From contig NZ_JAFMPS010000012.1 in NCBI RefSeq assembly GCF_020667895.1, forward strand, positions 1 to 64,000: a stretch of 64,000 nt of DNA. Reading direction: 5' to 3'. Made by a program: the position numbers and the translations under genes. The stretch is from Alcanivorax sp. 1008. GTDB lineage: Bacteria > Pseudomonadota > Gammaproteobacteria > Pseudomonadales > Alcanivoracaceae. Under the pieces are notes generated by a model, which saw only the letters and a list, made by a program, of their open reading frames with translations, was not told the origin of the DNA and did no database searches. Position 1 is the first letter of the stretch; every line of letters starts with the position of its first letter. Below, piece after piece: positions 46,673-55,925 of this stretch.

Positions 46673-47502
46673 TGTTGGAAGCGTTCCCGGAAAACGGGAT
46701 CGTTTTCGTAGTCCCCCTGAGATGCCCAGTCCGGTATCGGATGCTGCTGGACAATCACTTGAATATTTCTCTGAGCGCCGCCCAGAAATGCCAGCAGAGT
46801 ACGCGGCACATCGTTGGGGTAGATGATAGTCACATCCAGCAGGGTGCGTAGATGACCGGACATTGCGCCAAGAGTGAAGGCCGCACCGCCGGCTTTTGGT
46901 TTGAGCAGATACTGATAGGGGGATTGCTGCTGGTCGTGCTTGTGTGTGGTAAAGCGAGTGCCTTCAACAAAGTTCATTACTGATGTCGGGAACATGGCGA
47001 ACTTTTCGCAAGCGGCCCGGGTAGTGGCCAGATCAGTGCCTTTGAGCTCAGGGTTTTTCTCGATTTCTTCACGGCTGTGGCGCTTCATAAAGGGGAAGTC
47101 CAGCGCCCACCAGGCATCGCCAAGCATGGGTACTTTGCGCAACTCCTGCTTGAGGAAAAACTTGAGCATGGGAATGCGCCGGTTGAAGATGCGCTGCAGT
47201 GTCAGAATGTCGGCCCAGGATTGGTGGTTGCTGATAACGAAGTACCACTGCTGCTTGGTTAAATTATCCATGCCCTCTACCTGCCAGTGGATCTGGCTGA
47301 ACAGGGCGATGATCAGATTGTTGATCGTGATCCAGAACTCGGCAATCCGCACCAGCCCATGGGAAAGCGCCACCTGAGCCTTGTCGCCTTTGAGAAGCAG
47401 CTTCATCACCACCAACAAATACAAAGGCACCATACAGATCAGTGTATTGAAGAACATGGCGACCAGAGCCAGGCTGCCGCGAATCTTGTGGAACAGGTTC
47501 AT
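46612..47502 (-). CDS. Inner-membrane acyltransferase (PlsC-like, YihG type)
   Basis: A 296-residue acyltransferase. One or two N-terminal membrane helices are followed by the catalytic HX4D motif NHQSWADIL near residue 90, and FVEGTRFT (block III) near 180. The arginines in FNRRIP match the YihG branch. It is related to lysophosphatidic acid acyltransferases and probably transfers an acyl chain to a lysophospholipid. No ribosome site is strong. Its 3' end overlaps the gluzincin gene. It is divergent from the second racemase with 122 bases between. Confidence 0.9.
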   Translation of the reverse strand: MNLFHKIRGSLALVAMFFNTLICMVPLYLLVVMKLLLKGDKAQVALSHGLVRIAEFWITINNLIIALFSQIHWQVEGMDNLTKQQWYFVISNHQSWADILTLQRIFNRRIPMLKFFLKQELRKVPMLGDAWWALDFPFMKRHSREEIEKNPELKGTDLATTRAACEKFAMFPTSVMNFVEGTRFTTHKHDQQQSPYQYLLKPKAGGAAFTLGAMSGHLRTLLDVTIIYPNDVPRTLLAFLGGAQRNIQVIVQQHPIPDWASQGDYENDPVFRERFQQWMAKLWADKDALLASRRAA

Positions 47503-47624
47503 AGGTTGAGTGCGCTCCGTTGTTGTACATCCAGATCAATGATTTTGAGCATCCCTGTCATTGGTGTCTCTGACTCAGGCGACTAAGCTGCCGGCATTCT
47601 GTGTCATTTTCTGGAGAGCATAGC

Positions 47625-48806
47625 ATGGCCGGCCCATTGTCCACCCTCAAGGTTCTGGATTTCAGTGCACTGCTGCCGGGGCCGTTTGGCACCCTGATTC
47701 TGGCTGATCTTGGTGCTGATGTGCTGCGCCTCGAATCGCCGGGGCGGCCTGACATGGTGCGTATGCTGCCACCCATGGATGAGGGCGTCTCTGCGGTCCA
47801 CGGCTACCTGAATCGCTCAAAACGCTCGCTGGCTGTGGATCTGAAGAAGCCTGCCGGGGTTCAGGTCGTGCATGAGCTTATCAAGGACTACGACATTGTG
47901 GTGGAGCAATTTCGTCCGGGGGTCATGGCTAAGCTTGGGGTTGGCTATGAGCAGCTGCGGGAAATCAATCCGCGCCTAATCTACTGCTCAATCACGGGCT
48001 ATGGTCAGGATGGTCCCTATCGTAACCGTGCCGGTCATGACATGAACTACTTGTCGATTGCGGGAATGACAGGCTACAACGGGCGTCGTGACTCTGGTCC
48101 GGCGCCTATGGCCTTCCAGGTAGCTGATGTGGCGGGTGGTTCATGCCATGCGGTGATGGCCATTTTGGCTGCGGTAATCGAGCGACAGCATAGTGGAGAG
48201 GGGCAGTACATCGATATTTCCATGACAGATGCAGCATTTAGCTTGCATGCTCTGACGGCCCCCGGTGCGCTGATTGGCGGGGAAGATCCCCAGCTTGAGG
48301 GGACCCAGCTCAACGGAGGCTCGTTCTATGATTGCTATGAAACTTCCGACGGCCGCTGGTTTTCCGTCGGCGGCATTGAGCCCCAGTTTTTCAGTCAGTT
48401 CTGCCAGGCGATTGGTCGCCCGGATCTTGCTGGCCGCGGTCTGGCCATGCTGCCGGAGATCGTTGCCGAGGTGAAAGCGGGCATTGCTGAGGCGATGAAG
48501 CAAAAGAGCTTCGCCGAATGGGAGCAGATATTCGCTGCGCTGGATTGCTGCACTGAGCCGGTCCTGTCATTTAGTGAGGCGTGTCAGCATCCGCAGCTGG
48601 TGGCCAGAGAAATGCTGGTTGATGTGCCCACTGCCTCTGGTGCCAGCCAGCGCCAGGTGGCGTCGCCATTCAAATTTTCGCGCAGTAAGCCTGAGTATCG
48701 ATATGTTGGCACACGGCTGGGTTCGCACACCGATGAAGTATTGGCTGGCCACGGCTTCACGGCTGAGCAGATCGCCGAACTACGCAAGTCTGGTGCCATT
48801 GCCTGA
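47625..48806 (+). CDS. CaiB/BaiF CoA-transferase-family protein, second racemase-like copy
   Basis: A 393-residue member of the same family as the gene at 32056-33195. ATG 47625 follows GGAGAG. Catalytic-site matches are RAGHDMNYLSIAG, FQVADVAGG and GGIEPQFF. The N-terminus is LKVLDFSALLPGPFGTLILAD. The shared H, D, E positions suggest racemase or transferase activity on an acyl-CoA; the substrate may differ because the loops before the aspartate do not match those in the other copy. It is transcribed alone, divergent from the acyltransferase. Confidence 0.92.
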   Translation: MAGPLSTLKVLDFSALLPGPFGTLILADLGADVLRLESPGRPDMVRMLPPMDEGVSAVHGYLNRSKRSLAVDLKKPAGVQVVHELIKDYDIVVEQFRPGVMAKLGVGYEQLREINPRLIYCSITGYGQDGPYRNRAGHDMNYLSIAGMTGYNGRRDSGPAPMAFQVADVAGGSCHAVMAILAAVIERQHSGEGQYIDISMTDAAFSLHALTAPGALIGGEDPQLEGTQLNGGSFYDCYETSDGRWFSVGGIEPQFFSQFCQAIGRPDLAGRGLAMLPEIVAEVKAGIAEAMKQKSFAEWEQIFAALDCCTEPVLSFSEACQHPQLVAREMLVDVPTASGASQRQVASPFKFSRSKPEYRYVGTRLGSHTDEVLAGHGFTAEQIAELRKSGAIA

Positions 48807-48884
48807 TAGTCTGATCCCGTCGGTCGCTGGCCGGCGGGACGGATACCGTTTCCGGTTACTGTGCTGCTGGCTTATGCTTGGGCA

Positions 48885-49961
48885 ATGGTAAGAAGTCCTT
48901 CTCCGGTTATTGCTTTCATTTGTCTGCTAGTAAGTGCTGCGGCGTTGCCGCCGGCTTTTGCGGAGCCAGCGGAGCCAGCGGAGCCCGTGGATGTTGCGCT
49001 GGCAGAGCCGCAACCTGTCCAATCGCTAGAGACAGGTATTGCCGATGTGTGTGGTCAGCCACTGCCTGGCGATGATGTTCCTCTTTATGATCGAACACAT
49101 CAGGCCATGTCTCGCGGAGTGTGCTGGTCCGTTGACTGGTTCGATCGTTTCTTCGCCAGCCCGGATAGTCTGCTTGATGAGCCGGCGACCACGCTGGTCC
49201 GAGTGATTGGTGCGCATCGTTGGCAAGATGATGGAGATATGGGCGATGAGGTGCGTGTTCGTGCCAGTGTCAATTTGCCTAACCTGTCTAATCGTCTGAG
49301 CCTGACATTCCGTAACGATGATGATCCCGATGATGACTTCGCGACCACTGCGGACACCAGGCCAGAGCAGGTTGGTGATAACGAAGATAATACTTTTCGT
49401 GCGGCGTTGAACTGGGCTGCCAGGCAAAGAGAAAGGGATTCCATTGATCTGGAGGTAGGTGTCCGATCCGAGTTCAAGACTTTCACTCGGGGGCGCTATC
49501 GACTGCGCTTGCCGTTGCCGGGAGATAGGTGGGATTTTCGCTTTACCGAAACGGTGTACTGGATCGATGGTACCGGCTTGGGTACTGAGTCCCGTTTTGA
49601 GTTTGCACGACCGCTGACAACACGCACCGCACTTAGGCTGACCACTGAGGCGGAGCATAACGAAGATCTGCAGGAGCGCGAGCTGGGTTGGGATTTAAGT
49701 CAGGCAGCAGTGCTGTATTTGCGTCTGAATGCGCGCACTGCGCTGCAGTACAGTGTGTCGGCTCAGGGTTTTAGCGATCTTTCAACTAATGTGGATGTCT
49801 GGCGAACCAGTCTGCGTTACCGGCGCAACTTCTTTCGTCGATGGCTTTTCTTTGAGATCGAACCATTTGTTTTCTGGCCGCGTGTTGATGATTACAGTGA
49901 GGTTAACGGTGTGGTGCTGCGTCTCGAAACACAGTTCGGCGTATATGAGCCGCTTAATTAA
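48885..49961 (+). CDS. Predicted outer-membrane beta-barrel protein
   Basis: A 358-residue protein I do not recognise by name. ATG 48885 is chosen because it yields a clear signal peptide (RSPSPVIAFICLLVSAAALP..AFA); GTG 48861 would add a hydrophobic extension. EPAEPAEP follows the signal. The mature protein has a short cysteine-containing head (VCGQPLPGD, GVCWSVDW) and then alternating amphipathic strands of about ten residues (LSLTFRND, FRAALNWAAR, WDFRFTETVYW). It ends VVLRLETQFGVYEPLN without the usual terminal Phe or Trp. A strong terminator shared with rne follows. Confidence 0.8.
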   Translation: MVRSPSPVIAFICLLVSAAALPPAFAEPAEPAEPVDVALAEPQPVQSLETGIADVCGQPLPGDDVPLYDRTHQAMSRGVCWSVDWFDRFFASPDSLLDEPATTLVRVIGAHRWQDDGDMGDEVRVRASVNLPNLSNRLSLTFRNDDDPDDDFATTADTRPEQVGDNEDNTFRAALNWAARQRERDSIDLEVGVRSEFKTFTRGRYRLRLPLPGDRWDFRFTETVYWIDGTGLGTESRFEFARPLTTRTALRLTTEAEHNEDLQERELGWDLSQAAVLYLRLNARTALQYSVSAQGFSDLSTNVDVWRTSLRYRRNFFRRWLFFEIEPFVFWPRVDDYSEVNGVVLRLETQFGVYEPLN

Positions 49962-49991
49962 CAAAAAGCCCCGCATGGCGGGGCTTTTTGT
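49961..49991. terminator. Bidirectional intrinsic terminator between the barrel gene and rne
   Basis: Perfect 14-bp palindrome, GC core GCCCCGC (49968-49974) and GCGGGGC (49978-49984) with a 3-base loop, flanked by A5 and T5. It can end both the plus-strand barrel gene and the minus-strand rne. Confidence 0.9.
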
Positions 49992-50010
49992 TATGCCTTA
50001 ACAGCCTGAA

Positions 50011-52713
50011 TCAAGACTCGCTGCTTCCCTGCTCAGCAGCTGCCTTGGCAGCTGCTTCAGCCTGTTGCTGGCGGCGCAGAATACGCGGGTCATTGCTAGC
50101 CCTGCCGGTGCTGGCTACTGCCGGTGATGCTGGCGGATTGGCTGGCTCGGCTGGCTTTTCAACCTGTACCGGTACTGGCTCAGCGACAGCTGCTTGAGCG
50201 GGCTCGGGTTCGGCAGCCGGCTGCGTTTCAGCAGCTGGCATATGGTCTTTTGCCTGTTCTTCCACCGTGGTTTCTGTCGCTTGCGTAGACTCCTCCGCAA
50301 CGACTTCAGGGGTTGCGTTAGATTGCGGCGCGGCAACGTCTGTCTCGGCTGGTGAAACAACTGCCGCCGGCTCTACGCTGGCAGTCGGCGTTTCAGTTTG
50401 CTTCGGGCTGGCGGCCTCTGCTGGAGTAGTCGTCGATTCAACAGCTACAGCTGCAACGGCGGCTGCTTCGCTTACAGCTGCAGGTGTGTCGCTGGCAACA
50501 ACTTCATCATCAGTGCGGGTTTTTCCCTGTTCGCGCTCCTTGCGGCGTGGACGATGGCGCTCGCGGCGCGGGCGATCATCTCGAACATCTTTACGACGCT
50601 CGGCTTCTGCGCCCATGGCGGCAGGGTTTTCTGTTACTTCCTCGGAGACTTTTTCCGGCCGGCGCTCAGTCCGCTCCTGACGCTCTGGACGCGGAGCGCG
50701 TTCCTGCTTGGGCGCTCGCTCAGGGCGATCGCCACGCTGACGATTATCGGTGCGTTCAGCACGCTCAGGGCGTTCAGTACGCTCGGGGCGTTCTGAACGC
50801 TCCTGACGGTCGCCACGCGGAGCGCGGTTATCAGTGCGATCGGCTTTCTCAGGGCGATCACCGCGAGCGTTCTGCTGCACCCGGCCATCACGCGGCTCTC
50901 CACGGCGACCGCGGTTACTGCGGTTGCGATTGCGGTTGTTATTGTCATTGCGCGGTGGACGGCTTGGTGCCGGTGGCGGAGTGGGTTTGCTAGCAGGCGC
51001 TTCAGCAAACATGGCCTTCAGCCAAGCCACCAGGCGTGCAAAGAAGCCAAGATGAGCAGCCGTGGCCGCAGCAGCCGGCGCTGCCGCTTCCGGGCGGGGC
51101 GCTGGGGCGACGGTGTCAGGGGCTACCAGCTTGACTGCAGGCTGCTGGATCTTGATTTCCGCTTCGGTTACTGGCTCCTGCGAAGGGTCGTTGCTTTCCA
51201 GCAGGTTTACTTCGTGACTTATCAGGCCATCACTGACTTGATCATCGCGAATGCGCTGCACTTCAAAGTGCGGGGTATCAAGATTCGGATTCGGAATAAT
51301 CAGAATTCGCGTTTTGTAGCGGCTTTCCAGATCGCGCAACTGCTGGCGTTTTTCATTCAGCATGTAGGTGCCCACCGGCACCGGCACCTGGGCCTGAATC
51401 TCGCCGGTACGCTCTTTCATCACTTCTTCTTCGATCAGCCGCAGCACCGATAGCGCCAATGATTTGACGTCACGGATATGGCCCTGGCCGTTACAGCGGG
51501 GGCAAACGATGGATGAGGTCTCACCCAGCGACGGACGCAGGCGCTGACGTGACAGCTCCATTAGGCCAAAACGGGAAATTCGACCAATTTGCACCCGGGC
51601 GCGGTCGGCCTCCAGAGCTTCACGCAGCCGGTTTTCTACTTCACGCTGGTTGCGCTGTGGCCCCATATCGATGAAGTCGACCACGATCAAGCCACCGATA
51701 TCGCGCAGTCGCAGCTGGCGGGCGATTTCATCCGCCGCTTCCAGATTGGTGTTAAGGGCGGTTTCCTCAATATCGGCACCCTTGGTGGCGCGGGACGAGT
51801 TGATGTCGATGGAAACCAATGCCTCTGTCGGGTCGATCACGATGGACCCACCGGATGGCAGCTTAACTTCACGCTGAAACGCTGACTCGATCTGCGACTC
51901 GATCTGGTAGCGAGAGAACAGCGGGATTTCATCCTTGTACTGTTTGATCTTGTGCTGGAAGTCAGCCATCACCTGAGTGACAAAACCCTGAGCTTCCTCG
52001 TAGGTCTCTGGCGAGTCGATCAGCACTTCGCCAATATCCTTACGCAGATAGTCGCGGATGGCACGGATAATGGCATTTGATTCCTGATGGATCAGAAATG
52101 GCGCCTGACGGCCTTTGGAGGCCTCGTCGATCTTGCTCCACAACTTGAGGAGGAAGTCGAGATCCCACTGTAGCTCTTCAGCGCTGCGGCCAAGGCCGGC
52201 AGTGCGGACAATAACACCCATCTCGTCAGGTAGTTTCAGGGAGTTGAGAGCATCCTTCAGTTCCTGACGTTCTTCGCCCTCAATGCGGCGAGAGATGCCT
52301 CCGGCGCGCGGGTTGTTGGGCATCAGTACCAGATAGCGGCCTGCCAGACTGATGAAGGTGGACAGGGCTGCGCCCTTGTTGCCACGCTCCTCCTTGTCGA
52401 CCTGAACGATCACCTCCATGCCTTCACGGATCACATCCTTGATGTTGATCCTGCCACCGGAGTCCTTGTTGTCTTTCTGGAAGTACTCCCGGGAAATTTC
52501 TTTAAGAGGAAGAAAGCCGTGACGTTCAGCGCCGAAATCGACAAAAGCAGCTTCCAGGGAGGGTTCGACGCGGGTGATCTTGCCTTTATAGATGTTGGCT
52601 TTTTTCTGTTCGCGGGTGCGGTGCTCAATATCCAGATCGTATAGCTTCTGGCCATCGACAAGGGCAACCCGAACCTCTTCGGCGTGGGTTGCATTGATTA
52701 ACATGCGTTTCAT
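50011..52713 (-). CDS. rne: Ribonuclease E
   Basis: A 900-residue endoribonuclease and degradosome scaffold. The N-terminal catalytic half has the S1 domain ([23 protein letters not shown]), catalytic aspartates in [10 protein letters not shown] and DFIDMGPQ, and the zinc link CPRCNGQG. After about residue 500 the tail is disordered. An amphipathic helix for membrane attachment, [16 protein letters not shown], lies near residues 552-567. Arg-rich stretches follow, including repeated (T/S)ERPER units near 640-700. Then comes an Ala/Pro/Glu-rich part, and the C-terminus carries [15 protein letters not shown]. It cuts AU-rich single-stranded RNA, preferring 5' monophosphates. It has a long 5' leader. 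Confidence 0.97.
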   Translation of the reverse strand: MKRMLINATHAEEVRVALVDGQKLYDLDIEHRTREQKKANIYKGKITRVEPSLEAAFVDFGAERHGFLPLKEISREYFQKDNKDSGGRINIKDVIREGMEVIVQVDKEERGNKGAALSTFISLAGRYLVLMPNNPRAGGISRRIEGEERQELKDALNSLKLPDEMGVIVRTAGLGRSAEELQWDLDFLLKLWSKIDEASKGRQAPFLIHQESNAIIRAIRDYLRKDIGEVLIDSPETYEEAQGFVTQVMADFQHKIKQYKDEIPLFSRYQIESQIESAFQREVKLPSGGSIVIDPTEALVSIDINSSRATKGADIEETALNTNLEAADEIARQLRLRDIGGLIVVDFIDMGPQRNQREVENRLREALEADRARVQIGRISRFGLMELSRQRLRPSLGETSSIVCPRCNGQGHIRDVKSLALSVLRLIEEEVMKERTGEIQAQVPVPVGTYMLNEKRQQLRDLESRYKTRILIIPNPNLDTPHFEVQRIRDDQVSDGLISHEVNLLESNDPSQEPVTEAEIKIQQPAVKLVAPDTVAPAPRPEAAAPAAAATAAHLGFFARLVAWLKAMFAEAPASKPTPPPAPSRPPRNDNNNRNRNRSNRGRRGEPRDGRVQQNARGDRPEKADRTDNRAPRGDRQERSERPERTERPERAERTDNRQRGDRPERAPKQERAPRPERQERTERRPEKVSEEVTENPAAMGAEAERRKDVRDDRPRRERHRPRRKEREQGKTRTDDEVVASDTPAAVSEAAAVAAVAVESTTTPAEAASPKQTETPTASVEPAAVVSPAETDVAAPQSNATPEVVAEESTQATETTVEEQAKDHMPAAETQPAAEPEPAQAAVAEPVPVQVEKPAEPANPPASPAVASTGRASNDPRILRRQQQAEAAAKAAAEQGSSES

Positions 52714-53244
52714 GTTTGCTCATCACATTCTTGTGATGGCATGCAGACAGGCCCGCTAGGGCGGGACAGACCGGCCGAATTGGTCAATGCAACACGTGAC
52801 GGCCGGCGATAACCGGCAGTTTGGTCACGTCTTGATCATTTTCCCTGATCGAACCTCTTTTTCATTGCGGCTTCATGGCCGGGTTCTGTTATTGCGTGCC
52901 TGTTGGGCTCGCCTCACAAAACTGTCATCTTCCGGGGCCGTTTTCTATTCCGGCGCCCATAAATCGGCGTTGTTGATACCGTATGTGTCTGTCGCCACGC
53001 TTTGCGGCGTAATCTCTCTGCAGGCCACCGGTTATGTTTTTGCTGCCAGGTAAACACTCTGGCAGCGCCGGTATACATAGCCAGCCTGCGGGCCGGACCA
53101 ATAAAAGATCCATGGGCTTGCTGTTCTGTCGGCTCCACTTATGGCCATGCTCATGTTCAGCATCCGGTGAATGTTCGCAGCGCGTCACCGGAGGGCGGGC
53201 GGAGCCGACGGCCGAGTGTAACAGTGAAACTGCCGGTTGATCAA
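52714..53244 (-). promoter_or_regulatory. Long structured rne leader with candidate promoter
   Basis: No gene fits the 629 bases between rne and rluC. On the minus strand TTGATC (53244-53239), an 18-base spacer and TACACT (53220-53215) form a good promoter, giving a leader near 495 bases. It contains inverted repeats: GCTGCCAG/CTGGCAGC (53042-53066), ACGTGAC/GTCACGT (52794-52830) enclosing GCCGG/CCGGC, CCCGC/GCGGG near 52753, and CATCACA/TGTGATG (52721-52738) directly over the ribosome site. In E. coli a long structured rne leader mediates autoregulation; the same is inferred here. Confidence 0.6.
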
Positions 53245-53329
53245 TGAGATAGCTCAGCCCTGCCGGTTGTCAGGGTCACTGTCCGGATTGTGCCGTAGAA
53301 ATTCCCAAGCAAACCCGGATAACACTCGC

Positions 53330-53335
53330 TAGAAT
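53330..53335 (+). promoter_or_regulatory. Candidate -10 element of rluC
   Basis: TAGAAT ends 7 bases before the rluC ATG at 53343 and is followed by the GC-rich CGCCGCC. If used, transcription would start at or next to the ATG. No good -35 hexamer is seen at the normal distance, so this is tentative. Confidence 0.35.
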
Positions 53336-53342
53336 CGCCGCC

Positions 53343-54299
53343 ATGTCAGAACCTACCCCCGCAAAAGTCACCTTTGTCACCATCGGCGAGGACCGCGTCG
53401 GCCAACGGCTGGATAACTTCCTCATCGGTCACCTCAAGGGTGTCCCCAAGTCTCGCATCTATCGAATCATCCGCGATGGGCAGGTGCGGGTGAATAAAAA
53501 GCGGGCGTCCCAGACCACTCGCCTCGAAGAAGGTGATGAAGTCCGTATCCCGCCGGTTCGTACCGCCGAGGCCACCGTTGCTCCGGCGGTGGGTGCGGGT
53601 CTGGCCGAGCGCCTGACTCGCGGGCTGGTCTATGAGGATGACTGGCTGCTGGTCTACAACAAGCCCGCTGGCCTTGCCGTTCACGGTGGCAGTGGCATCA
53701 GTCTTGGCCTGATTGAAACCTTGCGCGCACTGCGCCCCAAAGAAGATCAGCTTGAGCTGGTGCACCGCCTTGACCGGGATACATCCGGCCTGATCATGGT
53801 GGCGCGCAAGCGCAGCTTCCTGCGCCGCCTGCAAAAGCTGATGCAAGGTGGCGGTATGGAAAAGCGCTACTGGCTGATATGCCGTGGTTTTAAAGGTCAG
53901 AGCCGCAGCATCAATGCGCCATTGCTCAAGCTCACCAGCAGTAATAATGAGCGCATCGTGCGGGTGTCACGGGAGGGTAAAGCCTCTGATACCGAGTTTC
54001 GTATTGTTGAACGGCTTGCCGATACCCAGCTGGTGGAGGCAACTCTGGGAACCGGGCGCACCCATCAGATTCGTGTTCATGCCCAGTACGGTGGCTTTCC
54101 GCTGTTGGGTGATAGTAAATACGGTGATCCAGCGGTTAATGAACGACTCAAGAAAATGGGAATCCAGCGGCTGTGCCTGCATGCGCGCACCTTAAAGCTG
54201 CGCCACCCGGAAACTGGCGCCCAGTTGTCACTGGAAGCCCCGCTGGACGATGCGTTTGAACACGCCCTGAGCGTACTGAAAAAGGAAAAGGTGGCATGA
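53343..54299 (+). CDS. rluC: 23S rRNA pseudouridine synthase
   Basis: A 318-residue RluA-family pseudouridine synthase expected to modify positions 955, 2504 and 2580 of 23S rRNA. The S4 domain occupies about residues 18-75 (LDNFLIGHLKGVPKSRIYRI). The catalytic aspartate is in HRLDRDTSGLIMVARK near residue 143, and the later RTHQIRVH motif is conserved. No ribosome site precedes ATG 53343; the proposed -10 lies just upstream. It is divergent from rne, a classic arrangement, and the HAD gene overlaps its end by 4 bases. Confidence 0.96.
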   Translation: MSEPTPAKVTFVTIGEDRVGQRLDNFLIGHLKGVPKSRIYRIIRDGQVRVNKKRASQTTRLEEGDEVRIPPVRTAEATVAPAVGAGLAERLTRGLVYEDDWLLVYNKPAGLAVHGGSGISLGLIETLRALRPKEDQLELVHRLDRDTSGLIMVARKRSFLRRLQKLMQGGGMEKRYWLICRGFKGQSRSINAPLLKLTSSNNERIVRVSREGKASDTEFRIVERLADTQLVEATLGTGRTHQIRVHAQYGGFPLLGDSKYGDPAVNERLKKMGIQRLCLHARTLKLRHPETGAQLSLEAPLDDAFEHALSVLKKEKVA

Positions 54300-54952
54300 A
54301 GCAGCTGGTCATCTTCGACTGGGATGGCACCTTGATGGACTCCACAGGCCGGATTGTTGAGTGCCTGTGTCTGGCGGCCGATGATACAGGTCTGCCTGCG
54401 CTGGCCACTGAGCACGCTCGCTCGATTATCGGTCTGGGCCTGCCGGAGGCGATACGTACTCTGTATCCGGGAATCGACAGCGATGATGCGGAACAGATGC
54501 GCCAGCATTATGCCCGTCATTTTATCGCTGCTGAGGCGGTGCCCAGTCGGCTGTTTCCCGGAGTGCGTGAGCTGCTTGATGAGCTGAGCGATAGTGGGGT
54601 CACCATGGCGGTGGCCACCGGCAAGAGTCGCAAGGGGCTGGACCGGGTTTGGCGGGGTAGCGACTTGGGCGGCTATTTTGCTGCCTCCCGCTGTGCTGAT
54701 GAGTCTCGTTCCAAGCCACATCCGGCTATGGTTAACGAGCTATTGGCGCAGTTGAACAAAGCCCCCCACCAGGCGCTGGTGGTGGGCGATACCAGTTTTG
54801 ATCTGGAAATGGCCAACAACGCCGGAGTCGAATCCGTAGCGATGACCTGGGGAGCCCACCCCCGTGAGCTGCTGGCGCAATATTCACCGCGTATGGTGTT
54901 GGATGATATTCGCGGTATCCTGCCGCTTCTTAAAATGTCGGAGATGACCTGA
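54296..54952 (+). CDS. HAD-superfamily hydrolase (phosphoglycolate phosphatase-like)
   Basis: A 218-residue HAD subfamily IA phosphatase. Motif I is FDWDGTLMDS with the nucleophilic Asp, motif II is VATGKSRKGL, motif III the Lys in SKPHP, and motif IV VVGDTSFDLEMANNAG. The cap is helical. The family hydrolyses phosphate esters such as phosphoglycolate. The gene regularly stands between rluC and an S49 peptidase in pseudomonads. It overlaps rluC by 4 bases and ends just before the peptidase ATG. Confidence 0.92.
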   Translation: MKQLVIFDWDGTLMDSTGRIVECLCLAADDTGLPALATEHARSIIGLGLPEAIRTLYPGIDSDDAEQMRQHYARHFIAAEAVPSRLFPGVRELLDELSDSGVTMAVATGKSRKGLDRVWRGSDLGGYFAASRCADESRSKPHPAMVNELLAQLNKAPHQALVVGDTSFDLEMANNAGVESVAMTWGAHPRELLAQYSPRMVLDDIRGILPLLKMSEMT

Positions 54953-54953
54953 T

Positions 54954-55916
54954 ATGGATCTGAATCAGGGAGGTCGGCCACAGTCCGATCGCGAGTGGAA
55001 ACTGCTGGAAAAACTGCTGCTATCGGTACATGACGAGAGCCGCAAGCAGCGCCGCTGGACGATTTTTTTTCGGGTGGTAACGTTTGCCTATCTATTCCTG
55101 TTGTTGTTCCTGCTGATGCCAGGACGCATGGGCATGCCAACGCCGGTTAGTGGCGAGCATGTCGGTGTAGTGGATGTATCCGGGGTGATCGCCGATGGCG
55201 CTGATGCCAGTGCAGACATGATCGTCACCGGTTTGCGCGAAGCCTTTGAGGCGAATGACAGCAAAGCAGTGCTGTTGCGAATCAATAGCCCTGGTGGTTC
55301 ACCGGTTCAGTCGGCCTATGTTTATCGGGAGATTATGCGCTTGCGCGACAAACACCCGAACAAGCCGGTATATGCGGTGATTGTGGACATAGGTGCCTCC
55401 GGGGCCTATTACATTGCCGCCGCTGCTGACTACATCTATGCAGACCAGGCCAGTATTGTCGGTTCCATTGGCGTGATCATGGCAGGCTTTGGGTTTACCG
55501 AGGCGATCGACAAGCTGGGTGTTGAGCGGCGAGTAATGATTGCCGGCAACAACAAGGCATTATTGGATCCTTTTGCGCCAGTGCAAGCTGAGCAACAGAA
55601 GCATGTACAGAACATGCTTGACGAGATTCATGGTCAGTTTATCGATGCAGTCAAGCAGGGTCGCGGTGAGCGTCTGACCCAGGGTCGTGATAGCGAAATT
55701 TTCTCAGGCCTGTTCTGGACCGGCGAGCGCGCCCTTGAGCTTGGTCTGATCGATGGTCTTGGCAGCCCGGGGCAGGTGTCGCGGGATGTTATTGGTGTTC
55801 ATGAGATGGTCGATTATACGCCACGCCGGCACCCGCTGGATGATTTGCTGGGGCGGCTAGGCACCAGTATCGGTCAGAGCATGGCCAACGCCCTGGGTGG
55901 TATGACCGTGCGTTGA
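54954..55916 (+). CDS. S49-family (SppA-type) signal peptide peptidase
   Basis: A 320-residue inner-membrane serine peptidase. One membrane helix (FRVVTFAYLFLLLFLLMPG) lies near residues 40-58. The active domain has INSPGGSPVQSAYVYREI, the nucleophile in DIGASGAYYIAAAADYIYA near residue 150, and GSIGVIMAGFGF. It is of the short SppA form that works as an oligomer. It degrades signal peptides left in the membrane. It follows the HAD gene directly and converges on maf. Confidence 0.93.
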   Translation: MDLNQGGRPQSDREWKLLEKLLLSVHDESRKQRRWTIFFRVVTFAYLFLLLFLLMPGRMGMPTPVSGEHVGVVDVSGVIADGADASADMIVTGLREAFEANDSKAVLLRINSPGGSPVQSAYVYREIMRLRDKHPNKPVYAVIVDIGASGAYYIAAAADYIYADQASIVGSIGVIMAGFGFTEAIDKLGVERRVMIAGNNKALLDPFAPVQAEQQKHVQNMLDEIHGQFIDAVKQGRGERLTQGRDSEIFSGLFWTGERALELGLIDGLGSPGQVSRDVIGVHEMVDYTPRRHPLDDLLGRLGTSIGQSMANALGGMTVR

Positions 55917-55925
55917 AAGGTTGGC

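Noticed and set aside
52787-53247. Short open frames in the rne-rluC gap
   Set aside because: Several overlapping frames on both strands, none with a ribosome site or known motif. The inverted repeats are better explained as rne leader structure.
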